A stretch of 64,000 nucleotides of DNA, taken from positions 1 to 64,000 of the forward strand of contig NZ_RCHN01000023.1 of assembly GCF_003671495.1 (NCBI RefSeq), in the 5' to 3' direction. The position numbers and the translations under genes were made by a program. The notes under the pieces were generated by a model that worked only from the letters and a program-made list of their open reading frames with translations, did not search any database and was not told the origin of the DNA. Each line of letters opens with the position of its first letter. The stretch's first letter is position 1. This document shows, piece after piece, positions 52,620-61,039 of this stretch. The stretch comes from Ketobacter sp. Lineage in GTDB: Bacteria; Pseudomonadota; Gammaproteobacteria; Pseudomonadales; Ketobacteraceae.

Positions 52620-53511
52620 CAAACGTGCCCACATCGAACGGGCGCTGCAATCGGTGTTCAGCCAAACCCTGAAACCCGATGAAGTGATTGTGGTGGACGA
52701 CGGTTCCACCGACGGCGGCGGTGAGTGGGTATTACAGGAATACGGTAGCGGGGTACGCTATCTGCGCCAGCCCAACGGTGGTGTCTCTCGCGCCCGCAAT
52801 CGGGGCATCGCCGAAGCCAGCTACGACTATGTGGCATTTCTGGACGCGGATGATCGCTGGGAACCGCATTATCTCGAGGAGATTCACCTGTTGATCCATC
52901 GCTTTCCCAAGGCCACCGCTTTCACCACCGCCTATCAGTTTGTGCTGGGCGATCAGGACTATGTGGACCCGGCTGTGCGGCGTCTGGCCTTGGGTGGCGT
53001 GCGTACTCTGCTGGACAATTTTTTTGAAGTGTGTGCCCACGGCGATTTGCCATTCCATATGTCGTCGCTGTGCATGACCAAAGCGCTGCTTAATGAAGTG
53101 GGTGGTTTCCCGGAAGGGGAGCCCATGGGTGAGGATCAGGATCTGTTCAGCAAGGCGGCCTTGCGGGGCGCCCTGGCCTACAGTCGCCGGGTCTCCTCCT
53201 TCTATCACATGGATGCGGACAACCGGGCCTGCCTGAACAACATCCCTGAGCAGGAATGTCCGTTCAGTCAGCGTTTGGTCAGCCTGGCCGAGCGGGGTGA
53301 GCTGGCGCCGGAATTGCGGGAATCCATTCTGGACTATACAGCGGGTCACCTGCTGCATTTAGCCTCTCTCAACATTCGTGCCGGTAATCTCAGCGCCGCG
53401 CGTCGCTTGCTGGAGGACGATCGCTGCCGCCGTCGCTGGAAACGTTACCTGTGGTGGCAGACCCGTTATCTGTTGGCCAGCATGCGGGAGCATCCTGCGA
53501 TAGCAGCGTGA
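52573..53511 (+). CDS. Family 2 glycosyltransferase
   Basis: The 312-residue GT-A enzyme has ISVVIPLYNKRAHIERALQSVF, VVDDGSTDGGGE, a DXD-like AFLDADDRWE and EDQDLFSKAALRG. It transfers a sugar from a nucleotide donor at the cytoplasmic face, and donor and acceptor are unknown. No membrane segment is seen. GGAG at eight bases supports the ATG at 52573 over the codon 30 bp upstream. It ends the plus-strand operon before a strong terminator. Confidence 0.92.
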   Translation: MLLRIPTISVVIPLYNKRAHIERALQSVFSQTLKPDEVIVVDDGSTDGGGEWVLQEYGSGVRYLRQPNGGVSRARNRGIAEASYDYVAFLDADDRWEPHYLEEIHLLIHRFPKATAFTTAYQFVLGDQDYVDPAVRRLALGGVRTLLDNFFEVCAHGDLPFHMSSLCMTKALLNEVGGFPEGEPMGEDQDLFSKAALRGALAYSRRVSSFYHMDADNRACLNNIPEQECPFSQRLVSLAERGELAPELRESILDYTAGHLLHLASLNIRAGNLSAARRLLEDDRCRRRWKRYLWWQTRYLLASMREHPAIAA

Positions 53512-53550
53512 GGAATACGGTTGTCTGAACAGGCAACAGGAGAAGACCAG

Positions 53551-53577
53551 AACCCCGGTAGTGCACCGGGGTTTTTT
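53551..53577 (+). terminator. Rho-independent terminator of the plus-strand exopolysaccharide operon
   Basis: ACCCCGG and CCGGGGT form a strong stem around TAGTGCA (53552-53571), and six T residues follow at 53572-53577. It ends the plus-strand operon and lies against the end of the convergent operon. Confidence 0.9.
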
Positions 53578-53989
53578 ATTGGTAGTTGAAAAAATCGGAC
53601 AGGTGCAGATCGGCGAACAGGTCAATCCCCAGCAGGGATTTGAGCAGATAGAAGGCCAGCAAAAACAGGGGCGTTAACATACTGAGTATGATGTACATGC
53701 TGAGCAGGGCGCTGCCCATGGCGGCCTGGCGTCGACGTCGCTCTTCCTGGTTGCGGGTTTGCGAGCGCTTGTCTCGCCCCATCAGCAACACAAAATAAAT
53801 GCGGACAAAATAAAACGGGAAGGTGCCACGGAGATCGATCGGGTGTTTCTGGTAAGGGCGACTGGCGCGAATCGCGTTCTCGATGGCAGTCACCTGGCGG
53901 GGGGTGAAGGTGGAACGAACGGCCGGATCGATCTGCTGGTAAACGTGGTGGGTGAAGGCGTCGGTATGCTGGTCGATATTGATGCTCAT
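53576..53989 (-). CDS. Hypothetical membrane protein at the end of the exopolysaccharide operon
   Basis: The 137-residue protein has a soluble first half with helices (HHVYQQIDPAVRSTFTPRQVTAIENAIRAS), a short segment GTFPFYFVRIYFVLLMGRDKR that carries a first membrane stretch, and a second helix near 100-125 (ALLSMYIILSMLTPLFLLAFYLL). Homologues are uncharacterised. The ATG at 53989 has AGGT upstream. It is last in the minus-strand operon after the flippase, with 41 bp between. Confidence 0.55.
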   Translation of the reverse strand: MSINIDQHTDAFTHHVYQQIDPAVRSTFTPRQVTAIENAIRASRPYQKHPIDLRGTFPFYFVRIYFVLLMGRDKRSQTRNQEERRRRQAAMGSALLSMYIILSMLTPLFLLAFYLLKSLLGIDLFADLHLSDFFNYQ

Positions 53990-54030
53990 TGGGGTGACCT
54001 TGGAATCAGGGATTCGATGGTTAGTGGCAG

Positions 54031-55317
54031 TTAGTGGCTGGCAACGGAGTCGGCCGTGATGGCGTTCAGCCGCTTGCCCCAGCGGGGCTGCCATGCCGGT
54101 GCCAGGCACAGCAGCCCCATGACCACCCAGCCGCCGCTGACGCTGAGCACCAGGCAGGCCATGGCCAGGGGCGAATCCGGCGTGAACAGGGCCAGGGTTG
54201 CCAGGAGTACAGTACTGCACAGAGTGATGTAACCCAGCTCGCGGCCAACCCGGTGTTGTACCCGCCAGGTTAAGGCCAGTAAGTCGGCGATCAGAACCGG
54301 AATGGCCACCAGACACATGAGCTGGGCCACGTCGATGGCAGCTTGCCAGCGATCACCGAACAGAAAAGTGATGTACCAGGGCGCCAGTAGAGCCTGCAAC
54401 AGATACAACACCAGGATGACGGCAGTGACCATAACGCAGAGGCGCAAGGCCCGCGGCCACTGCCCGGCACGATACTGCTGGCTCAGATAAGGATAGGAAC
54501 CGGCCAGGTACGCGGCGCTGAACGACTGGCTGATGCCGATGCTGGCGCTCTTGGCAAAGCTGTACAGGCCGAACAGTTCCGGGCTCAACAGGCGGGCGGC
54601 AAACAGGGAATCCGCTTGCCAGCGCAATGCCCGCACCAGCTCGCTGCCGAACACCTTGCTGGAAAAGCCCAACAGTTGACGCAGGGTGAGCACATCCAGC
54701 ACGGGACGTACCCGGATCGGCATCGACCGCAAAAACAGCATAACCCAGAATACGGCGGCGGCCACTTTGCTGTAGGCGATCATGGCCAGGCTGGCATCCA
54801 GTAACACCAATGCCGCCACCAGAATGTTTTCGAATGCGATGCAGGAGCCGGAAGCAATGCCGAAGTAGCGCATGCGATTGGCCCGTTGCAGGCGGAATAC
54901 TTTGATGGACACTAATGGGTAAATCACATGGGCGAGGGCCATGGTCACCAGCAGTGATTCAATGTCGGGGTTGGAATAAAACGCCGCCAGAAAAGGTGCG
55001 ATGGTGATTTGTAACGCCGCCACCGACAGGGCGATGCTCCATTGCAGGGTGAGCGCATTGCCGGAGATCCGTTCCAGATCATCGTCACGGCATTGGATCA
55101 CCATGGCGCCGGCACCCAGCTGGGTAAATACCCGTAGAATTTCGTGGCACATCAGGGCCAGCATAATGCTGCCGTATTGTGCGCTGCTGAAACTGGCGGC
55201 CAATACAAACAAAGTGAGAAAACGTGAGGCCCGAGACAGGATTTCCGCCACCATCATCCAGGAGAGGTTACCCAGCAGGGCATTGTAACGCAGGCGTGCG
55301 ACAACATGTGCAATCAT
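54031..55317 (-). CDS. Oligosaccharide flippase (Wzx-like)
   Basis: The 428-residue protein has about twelve membrane segments. It has the MATE/MOP-type polysaccharide flippase pattern: LGNLSWMMVAEILSRASRFLTLFVLA, GSIMLALMCHEILRVFTQLGAGAMVIQ and a mid loop LLGFSSKVFGSELVRALRWQADSLFAARLL. It would move lipid-linked repeat units across the inner membrane. The stop codon of the upstream glycosyltransferase overlaps its ATG as ATGA. Confidence 0.88.
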   Translation of the reverse strand: MIAHVVARLRYNALLGNLSWMMVAEILSRASRFLTLFVLAASFSSAQYGSIMLALMCHEILRVFTQLGAGAMVIQCRDDDLERISGNALTLQWSIALSVAALQITIAPFLAAFYSNPDIESLLVTMALAHVIYPLVSIKVFRLQRANRMRYFGIASGSCIAFENILVAALVLLDASLAMIAYSKVAAAVFWVMLFLRSMPIRVRPVLDVLTLRQLLGFSSKVFGSELVRALRWQADSLFAARLLSPELFGLYSFAKSASIGISQSFSAAYLAGSYPYLSQQYRAGQWPRALRLCVMVTAVILVLYLLQALLAPWYITFLFGDRWQAAIDVAQLMCLVAIPVLIADLLALTWRVQHRVGRELGYITLCSTVLLATLALFTPDSPLAMACLVLSVSGGWVVMGLLCLAPAWQPRWGKRLNAITADSVASH

Positions 55318-56105
55318 GAGGCTGCTCGTATATTCAGGTTGGGTGCAGAGTGCTGTTGAAACTGCGGGTAGTGCTGAAACACCCGCCGACTGAGCTGTTC
55401 CAGATTTTGGTGAAAGCCCGCTTGTGGCCAGGGCAGGTGAGCGCGTACCACACCCAGCAGGCGGACACCGTGAAACAGCATGTGCCCCAGGCCGGAGTGC
55501 AAGGGATTGGCCTGGTGGTGATGCTGTAACGGACCGGCGCTGAAATGGCGGATATAGTCGTCCAGCTCCGGTCGCTGATTGTTATTCCATTTCTGATCCA
55601 GATAGTGAACACAGGAAGCAGTACGACACAGCTGAATCAGGTGACCGTTCTCGCCCCAGCCCACATCACAGTCCGCGTCCACAGGCGTGGTGGCCAGGTG
55701 TAATGCGGAGCGCAGTAAATGCTCCGTGTTCGGGTGACGTCGCAGGATCAGCACGCCAGAGTTCAGGCGTCCGCTGAAGCCCCGTGCCCCATATAAATGG
55801 CATCCTGGCCGTTGCACGGTTTCCACCGCCGGAGTGTGGGGCGCTACCCGGGTGTCTGCATCCAGAAACACCACCCACTCATATCCGGAGACCAGAGCCT
55901 CCAGGGCCAGCCGGATTTTGAGCCAGCAGACTTCGCGACCCAGCGAACTGAGCCCCGGGCGCCGCACCTGCACGTAACCATAGCCGTGACGCTCAGCGTA
56001 GTCCGCATGGGTAGCGCTCAGGTTCCGGTACAGCCATTGATAGCCGTTCAGGGCAATGGAGAACACCAGGACTGGGGCGGCCTGGGTGCGGGCCGAGGTG
56101 TTCAT
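55314..56105 (-). CDS. DXD-type glycosyltransferase (GT34/GT77-like fold)
   Basis: The 263-residue protein has a nucleotide-diphospho-sugar transferase fold, with WLKIRLALEALVSGYEWVVFLDADTRV containing the DAD metal motif, then GRLNSGVLILRRHP and a WGENGHLIQL catalytic loop. This pattern resembles galactosyltransferase-like enzymes of the GMA12/MNN10 type (GT34). The donor sugar cannot be stated. Both ends overlap its neighbours as ATGA, showing tight coupling with the GT2 and the flippase. Confidence 0.75.
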   Translation of the reverse strand: MNTSARTQAAPVLVFSIALNGYQWLYRNLSATHADYAERHGYGYVQVRRPGLSSLGREVCWLKIRLALEALVSGYEWVVFLDADTRVAPHTPAVETVQRPGCHLYGARGFSGRLNSGVLILRRHPNTEHLLRSALHLATTPVDADCDVGWGENGHLIQLCRTASCVHYLDQKWNNNQRPELDDYIRHFSAGPLQHHHQANPLHSGLGHMLFHGVRLLGVVRAHLPWPQAGFHQNLEQLSRRVFQHYPQFQQHSAPNLNIRAAS

Positions 56106-57106
56106 GAGCGCTGACCAAACCAGTGGGTGCCCAGGTTGAACAGGCGCTCAAACCAGGCGTGCGGCAGCAGGCTGAGATAGGCCGCGCCATAGGTAAGCAA
56201 AGTTTTGGTGGGTTCGCGCCACAGAATGCGCGCATCCCCGACCAGGGCTTCGTGCACCAGTTTCAGGGCAGTGGTGCCCTGGCCGGACTTGATGGCGCGG
56301 CGGGCCAGATACAGTTTCTGGAACGCGCAGGCCAAGGTGAACCAACGGGCATAAAAATCCGGATTGAGGCCGCGGTTCTTGTTCACTGAGTAGAGCCAGG
56401 CCTGATATTGTTTGTCCAGATTGGCGGATAATCCGGACGCATTGACGCGGTAGTAGGTGAGGGCCTGGCCGATGCCTTCAAACTGGTAATCGGTGGTCAG
56501 TGCCAGCCGCAGCCAGAACTCCACGTCTTCCGATTGACGCATGGTTTCATCGAAATACTCGATGCGCTGTGGGCTAGTCTGCGCCGGGCGCGCCACCGCC
56601 AGCAGCATGGACTTACGCAGCACGGCGGCGGAGCCGTTGCCCACCGGATTGCGACAGAAAATATCGGCGGCATCGATGTGGGTGAGCTTGGGGAACTGGC
56701 CCAGGCCCAAGGGTTTGCTGTGGTCGTCCATAAACAGGCTGGCGGAATAACTGACCCCCAATCGTGGATTGCTGCTCAGGTGTTTGAAGTGCTGTGCCAG
56801 CTTGGTGGGGTGCCAGGCGTCATCGGAATCCAGCAGCGCAATATACAAACCACGGCTGGCGTTGATGCCGGTGTTGCGGGCTGCGGCCAGACCGCGGTTT
56901 TTTTGCCGTACGATGCGGATGCGCGGATCGTTGAAGCGTTGCACCCGTTCAATGGAGCCGTCCGGTGAACCATCGTCGACACAGATGATTTCAAAGTTGT
57001 GATAGGTCTGGTTCAGCACCGACTGAATGCATTCTTCAATGTAGCGTTCTACGTTATAAACCGGAATGACGACGGAGAAAATAGGCTTGGTGTGAATGTT
57101 CGGCAT
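56102..57106 (-). CDS. Family 2 glycosyltransferase
   Basis: The 334-residue enzyme has FSVVIPVYNVERYIEECIQSVLNQTY, CVDDGSPDG, ALLDSDDAW (the DXD) and a C-terminal helical region. It is a GT-A family 2 member acting at the cytoplasmic face of the membrane on the growing repeat unit. The overlapped ATGA with the next gene places it in the minus-strand exopolysaccharide operon, 13 bp after a lipoprotein gene. Confidence 0.92.
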   Translation of the reverse strand: MPNIHTKPIFSVVIPVYNVERYIEECIQSVLNQTYHNFEIICVDDGSPDGSIERVQRFNDPRIRIVRQKNRGLAAARNTGINASRGLYIALLDSDDAWHPTKLAQHFKHLSSNPRLGVSYSASLFMDDHSKPLGLGQFPKLTHIDAADIFCRNPVGNGSAAVLRKSMLLAVARPAQTSPQRIEYFDETMRQSEDVEFWLRLALTTDYQFEGIGQALTYYRVNASGLSANLDKQYQAWLYSVNKNRGLNPDFYARWFTLACAFQKLYLARRAIKSGQGTTALKLVHEALVGDARILWREPTKTLLTYGAAYLSLLPHAWFERLFNLGTHWFGQRS

Positions 57107-57119
57107 GATGCACCTCTGC

Positions 57120-57650
57120 TTAATTGAATTGATGGGTCAGACTGGTGCCGTCGATGGTCACCAACTGCTTGTTCTCAAACCCCATAGCGTCGAGCACCAG
57201 CAACAGTTGTTGGCCAAAACCCGGTATGTCTAGCTGGCGGCTGAACAGACCATCGGCATTGGTGATACCACGGGTCAGCAGTTCCGCCTGGTCCATGAGT
57301 TCGTCATTCCACTCAGTGATGGTGCCGGGAATCAGGTACACCGAAATCCGGCTGTAAGTAAGCGGGACGTTGTCACTGTCCACGGCGCTGATGTACAGCT
57401 GGATGCTCTGGCTGGAGCGAAAATCAAATACCGGTTCCACATACAGATCGTCGGAAGCACTGGCAGCGGACAACAGGCGTGAGCCGTCCGGTGTATAAGT
57501 GTCGGCAGCGGTGTTGTCCTGGTTGACGCTGCTGCTCCCGTTTCCGCCGCCGTCATCACCTCCGCCTCCGCCGCCACCACCACAGGCGACCAGCAGCGGC
57601 AGTGACAGGCACAATGACAGGGACAGAGTAAGAGCAGGTAAGGTTTTCAT
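57120..57650 (-). CDS. Gly-rich lipoprotein of unknown function
   Basis: The 176-residue protein has a hydrophobic signal with the lipobox LLVAC followed at once by eight glycines, then Asp/Gly/Ser-rich linker sequence. Such poly-Gly tethers after the lipid anchor are known in surface-exposed lipoproteins. The rest of the protein, with DLYVEPVFDFRSSQSIQLYISAVD and LPGTITEWND-type segments, is beta-rich and resembles an Ig-like or carbohydrate-active fold, but no family is assigned. GGGAG at seven bases supports the ATG at 57650. It sits between the LruC gene and the GT2, so it may work with the secreted LruC protein. Confidence 0.65.
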   Translation of the reverse strand: MKTLPALTLSLSLCLSLPLLVACGGGGGGGGDDGGGNGSSSVNQDNTAADTYTPDGSRLLSAASASDDLYVEPVFDFRSSQSIQLYISAVDSDNVPLTYSRISVYLIPGTITEWNDELMDQAELLTRGITNADGLFSRQLDIPGFGQQLLLVLDAMGFENKQLVTIDGTSLTHQFN

Positions 57651-57685
57651 GGCGTTCTCCCGAATCAAATCATGGCAATCAGCGA

Positions 57686-59296
57686 TTAGTAGTAGTGATG
57701 AATACGGTCACTGGTCTGGTGCCAGTCCCGGGCCTGTGCACCGGAGGATTCCACCCAGGTTTCATAATCTGGATAGGCCCATAACACATCAATGTATTCA
57801 CGGGGATGGCGCCAGGGTTTTGCAACCTGGATGGCCCAGGGCAGGTTGTCGGCGCTGCGGAAATAGCGGCTCTGTGCCGGATCACTGGTGTCGTCGAATT
57901 TGCCGAACTGGGTCAGATCAAAGCGATCGGTGGGTGGGTAATCCGCAAAATGGATTTCGCGGCCGCGGAATTGTGTGCGAAACAGGAAATAATCGAAGTG
58001 GGCGTGCGTCAGGTTATCCTGCGGATTGGCAAAGCGCACATCCAGCGTGAACGGTACCGCGTCCTGTTGCGGGCAGGATTTGACGGTGTTGAAGTGGGAA
58101 CAGGCGCCCTCGCCGCCGGTGTCGGTGAAACGGTGGGTATCCTGCCACAACAGAAACACCAGGTCCGTTTGCCCGGATTCCGCCTGCTTCTGATAGTGTT
58201 CGCCGGCTATGGTGAGCGTGGCGGACTGCAAGGCCGAGGCGGGCACGTTCAGCAGGCGCAGGGCAAAGCCGTTTTGAAACGCAGCGCCCCGGGCTTCGAT
58301 GGCACCGCTTAGGATAAAGCCGGTGGTCTGGTTGTTGGCATCGTACACCAGACGCACCTGCTCGCTCACCACCAGGTCGTTGAGATCGTAGTCCCCTTTT
58401 TCCGGCCAGTTATCCTCGAACGCCAACGTATTGCTGGAATTGGCGGAAGGATAGTAACTGGAGGACACCCGGCGGAAGTCGTTGGGGAATTCGTCGGCGG
58501 CATCCGGAATACCGTCGGCGTCGCTGTCGTTCACCGCCGGCACCAGGCCCAGGGTGGTGGTGTCGAGGGCGCTGGCCGGGGTGGCTCTGACGGAAAACAC
58601 TGCGTCGTTGAAGTCGTTGTCGCCCCAGGTGCGTGGCAGGTCTTCAAAGCCGATGATCACCTCCTGCACTTCCTCATCGTACAGCAGCACGTTGTGCTGC
58701 TTGAGCGCGGGGTCCTGTTCCGGATTCAGGTCTTTCAGCGAATAGTAATACGGTACGGCGCTGTCCTTGACGCCGGTGTAGTAGGAAAAGCCATTGGCGG
58801 CAATGAAGAAACCGATGCTGGTGCCGGCCGGAAAGGTGCCCAGACTCAGGCGATGGCCGTTGGCCAAATGAGGATAGGACAGATTGGGGAAGACGATGGT
58901 TTCCCGAACCTGAGCGGCGGAGGTGGGGGGATTGTTTTTGTCAAACGTGAAATAACCAAAAGCATTTTTGTAGCCGGCGCCTTCGTGGATGAAGGTGACA
59001 AACACTTCGCCCTCTTCTTTCAGGGTGATGTTGGAACCGGCATCGTCGGTCATGAAGGCTTCGTTGACCCGGGCTTCCGGCAGGGCGTTGTTGATGCGGG
59101 CGAAAAATTCCCGCGGATAGTCGGCATAGTGATAGGCCAGGGCATCCGGTTTACCGGTGTTCTGGTTATAGCCGGTGGGCCAGGGGGCGTCGGTCAGGAA
59201 CTCCCAGATATAACGGTTATCCTGCTGCTGCCAGGCGTAACCGGGGCTGCCCGCAGTCAGCAGCAGGGTGGTGGTTAACAGGCAAAGTTTGTTCAT
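57686..59296 (-). CDS. LruC domain-containing secreted protein
   Basis: The 536-residue protein has a Sec signal (MNKLCLLTTTLLLTAGSPGYA). It has a DUF4114-like segment (GFEDLPRTWGDNDFNDAVFSV), a Ca-binding thrombospondin-type loop (NDSDADGIPDAADEFPND) and a LruC domain (FEDNWPEKGDYDLNDLVV). LruC domain proteins are surface or secreted in marine bacteria, and their role is unknown. It is first in the minus-strand operon with the lipoprotein, two glycosyltransferases and the flippase, so it is likely a matrix or surface protein produced together with the polymer. A sigma-54-type promoter lies 43 bp upstream of the start codon. Confidence 0.82.
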   Translation of the reverse strand: MNKLCLLTTTLLLTAGSPGYAWQQQDNRYIWEFLTDAPWPTGYNQNTGKPDALAYHYADYPREFFARINNALPEARVNEAFMTDDAGSNITLKEEGEVFVTFIHEGAGYKNAFGYFTFDKNNPPTSAAQVRETIVFPNLSYPHLANGHRLSLGTFPAGTSIGFFIAANGFSYYTGVKDSAVPYYYSLKDLNPEQDPALKQHNVLLYDEEVQEVIIGFEDLPRTWGDNDFNDAVFSVRATPASALDTTTLGLVPAVNDSDADGIPDAADEFPNDFRRVSSSYYPSANSSNTLAFEDNWPEKGDYDLNDLVVSEQVRLVYDANNQTTGFILSGAIEARGAAFQNGFALRLLNVPASALQSATLTIAGEHYQKQAESGQTDLVFLLWQDTHRFTDTGGEGACSHFNTVKSCPQQDAVPFTLDVRFANPQDNLTHAHFDYFLFRTQFRGREIHFADYPPTDRFDLTQFGKFDDTSDPAQSRYFRSADNLPWAIQVAKPWRHPREYIDVLWAYPDYETWVESSGAQARDWHQTSDRIHHYY

Positions 59297-59338
59297 GACA
59301 TCGCTCCAGGCTCACTGAATAAAGGTTCTGCTCTGTAT

Positions 59339-59354
59339 TGCGGGAACCATGCCA
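59339..59354 (-). promoter_or_regulatory. Sigma-54-type promoter of the LruC operon
   Basis: On the minus strand TGGCATGGTTCCCGCA has GG-N10-GC spacing and matches nine of twelve fixed positions of TGGCACGN4TTGCW. A start near 59328 leaves about 32 bases to the ATG of the LruC gene. Confidence 0.55.
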
Positions 59355-59440
59355 GCGGGCGAATGCCTGGTAACGGATTGAATTTATGAGGGTTTACGCT
59401 TTGAGTGATGGGCTGGTGCCGGCCCCGGTTTCCATTCTAC

Positions 59441-59474
59441 GCTGCACAATGAAAATGATTTCTCATGCTGCAAC
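59441..59474. promoter_or_regulatory. Divergent pair of enhancer-like elements upstream of the LruC promoter
   Basis: On the minus strand TTTTCATTGTGCAGC occupies 59455-59441. On the plus strand TTCTCATGCTGCAAC occupies 59460-59474. The two are head to head with four bases between, and 11 of 15 positions match across the dyad. The second is a full match to TTCTCANNNTGCDWN, recalled as the syp enhancer consensus of Vibrio fischeri. The pair starts about 88 bp upstream of the -24 GG. Confidence 0.65.
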
Positions 59475-59493
59475 AGAAGACGGCGGGACCTGT

Positions 59494-60972
59494 TCAACGG
59501 GGGGGCTGATCTTCCCAGTTTTGCATCTTTCGATAGAGCGTGGAGGGGCTGACTTCCAGCAGGCTGGCGGCGCGCACCACGTTGCCATCGCAGTAGGCCA
59601 GTGCATGGCGGATGGCCTGCTCCTCCACTTTATGCAGGGGTAGAATGTCGCGGTCTTCCCCGACAGGGGGCTGGGCTGTGGCGGTTGGGTCGGCCTTGCG
59701 GCGTTCAACGGGCGCATTGGGTTGGGCCGGTTCTGAGCCACCATCGGGAGCGGATTCCGGAAGGATGTCCGACAGACGCATGGACAGCGCATTGGCCAGG
59801 TCCTGGCCGGTGATCAGGGGGCCGCTGGACATGATCACCGCGCTGTGGATGCAATTTTCCAGCTGACGCACGTTGCCGGGCCAGCCGTAGTGGGTAATCA
59901 ACTTTTCCGCATCCGAGGACAGGCTTACGATTTCTTTGTTTTCCGACTGGTTAAAGCGATCGAGGAAGGTTCTGGCCAGGGTCAGCGCATCCTGCTCCCG
60001 ATCCCGCAACGGTGGCAGGTTGATGGCCACCACGTTCAGGCGGTAATACAAATCCGCCCGCAGCTTTTTGTCATTCACCGCTTCCATAGGGTCGCGGTTG
60101 GTGGCGCAGATGAAGCGAATGTCCACCCGCTCCTGCTTGCTGCTGCCCACCTTCTGAAACGTGCCGGTCTGAATAAAGCGCAACAGTTTGGATTGCAGGT
60201 TGATGTCCATCTCCGACAGTTCATCCAGGAACAGGGTGCCACCGTTGGCCAGGGTGGCGGCACCATCCCGGTTGCTGACTGCGCCGGAAAACGCGCCCTT
60301 GATGTGGCCGAAAATTTCCGATTCCATCAGTTCGCCGGGAATGGCGGCACAGTTGAGGGCAATAAAGGCCTGCTCCTTACGCGTACTGTATTCGTGAATG
60401 GCCCGTGCTGCCAGTTCCTTGCCGGTGCCGCTTTCTCCCACGATGAATACAGAGGCTTTACTGGGGGCGGCTTTCTCGATGGCGTTGTACACGAATTGCA
60501 TGCCCACGGAGCTGCCGATGAAATCGCAAAACTGTTCCTTGTGGCGGATCTGGTACTGGGCAATGGTGTGACGCAACAGGGCCCGTTCGGCGATCACCTG
60601 CTGGGTGAAAACAGCGTGGTCCAGGGTCTGTTTCAGTTCAGAATCGTTCCAGGGTTTGTGTACAAAACCCCAGATGCGGCCCTCGTTGATGGCGGCCATG
60701 ATGCGGTCTTCGTCGGAATAACCACTGAGCACAATGCGAATGGTTTCCGGGTATTTCTCCGCCACGGCCGAAAGCAGCTGTTCACCGGTCATCTCCGGCA
60801 TCACCATGTCGGACACCACGATGTCCACCGGGGTTTCCTCCAGTATTTTCAGGGCGTCGGCGCCGCTGCCGGCAAACAGGCACTGGTACTGGCTGCGGCG
60901 CAACATGCGGCGCAGGGCGGCCAGGATATTGGGCTCGTCATCCACAAATAACAGAGTTGCTGCCTTGTCCAT
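59494..60972 (-). CDS. Sigma-54-dependent response regulator (REC-AAA-Fis)
   Basis: The 492-residue protein has a receiver domain (residues 1-120, phosphoacceptor Asp55 in VVSDMVMPE, conserved Lys in HKPWND). A sigma-54 AAA+ ATPase domain follows (about 150-385) with Walker A GESGTGKE (179-186), Walker B TLFLDE (246-251) and the sigma-54 contact loop GAFSGA (226-231). A Fis-type helix-turn-helix lies at the end (VVRAASLLEVSPSTLYRKM). The contact loop has Ser in place of the usual Thr of GAFTGA. It lies 67 bp after the kinase stop codon on the same strand, so the kinase is the likely phosphodonor. Neighbouring sigma-54 promoters are the expected targets. Confidence 0.93.
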   Translation of the reverse strand: MDKAATLLFVDDEPNILAALRRMLRRSQYQCLFAGSGADALKILEETPVDIVVSDMVMPEMTGEQLLSAVAEKYPETIRIVLSGYSDEDRIMAAINEGRIWGFVHKPWNDSELKQTLDHAVFTQQVIAERALLRHTIAQYQIRHKEQFCDFIGSSVGMQFVYNAIEKAAPSKASVFIVGESGTGKELAARAIHEYSTRKEQAFIALNCAAIPGELMESEIFGHIKGAFSGAVSNRDGAATLANGGTLFLDELSEMDINLQSKLLRFIQTGTFQKVGSSKQERVDIRFICATNRDPMEAVNDKKLRADLYYRLNVVAINLPPLRDREQDALTLARTFLDRFNQSENKEIVSLSSDAEKLITHYGWPGNVRQLENCIHSAVIMSSGPLITGQDLANALSMRLSDILPESAPDGGSEPAQPNAPVERRKADPTATAQPPVGEDRDILPLHKVEEQAIRHALAYCDGNVVRAASLLEVSPSTLYRKMQNWEDQPPR

Positions 60973-61039
60973 GGTGGCCTCAATGGGTAGTGGTTTTCCC
61001 TAAGCCTAGATCATAATCCTCGATCATAGGAGTGGTTGA

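Noticed and set aside
59845-60951. Long plus-strand open frame antisense to the sigma-54 regulator
   Set aside because: It is a shadow of the conserved AAA+ coding sequence and lacks a start signal and domains.
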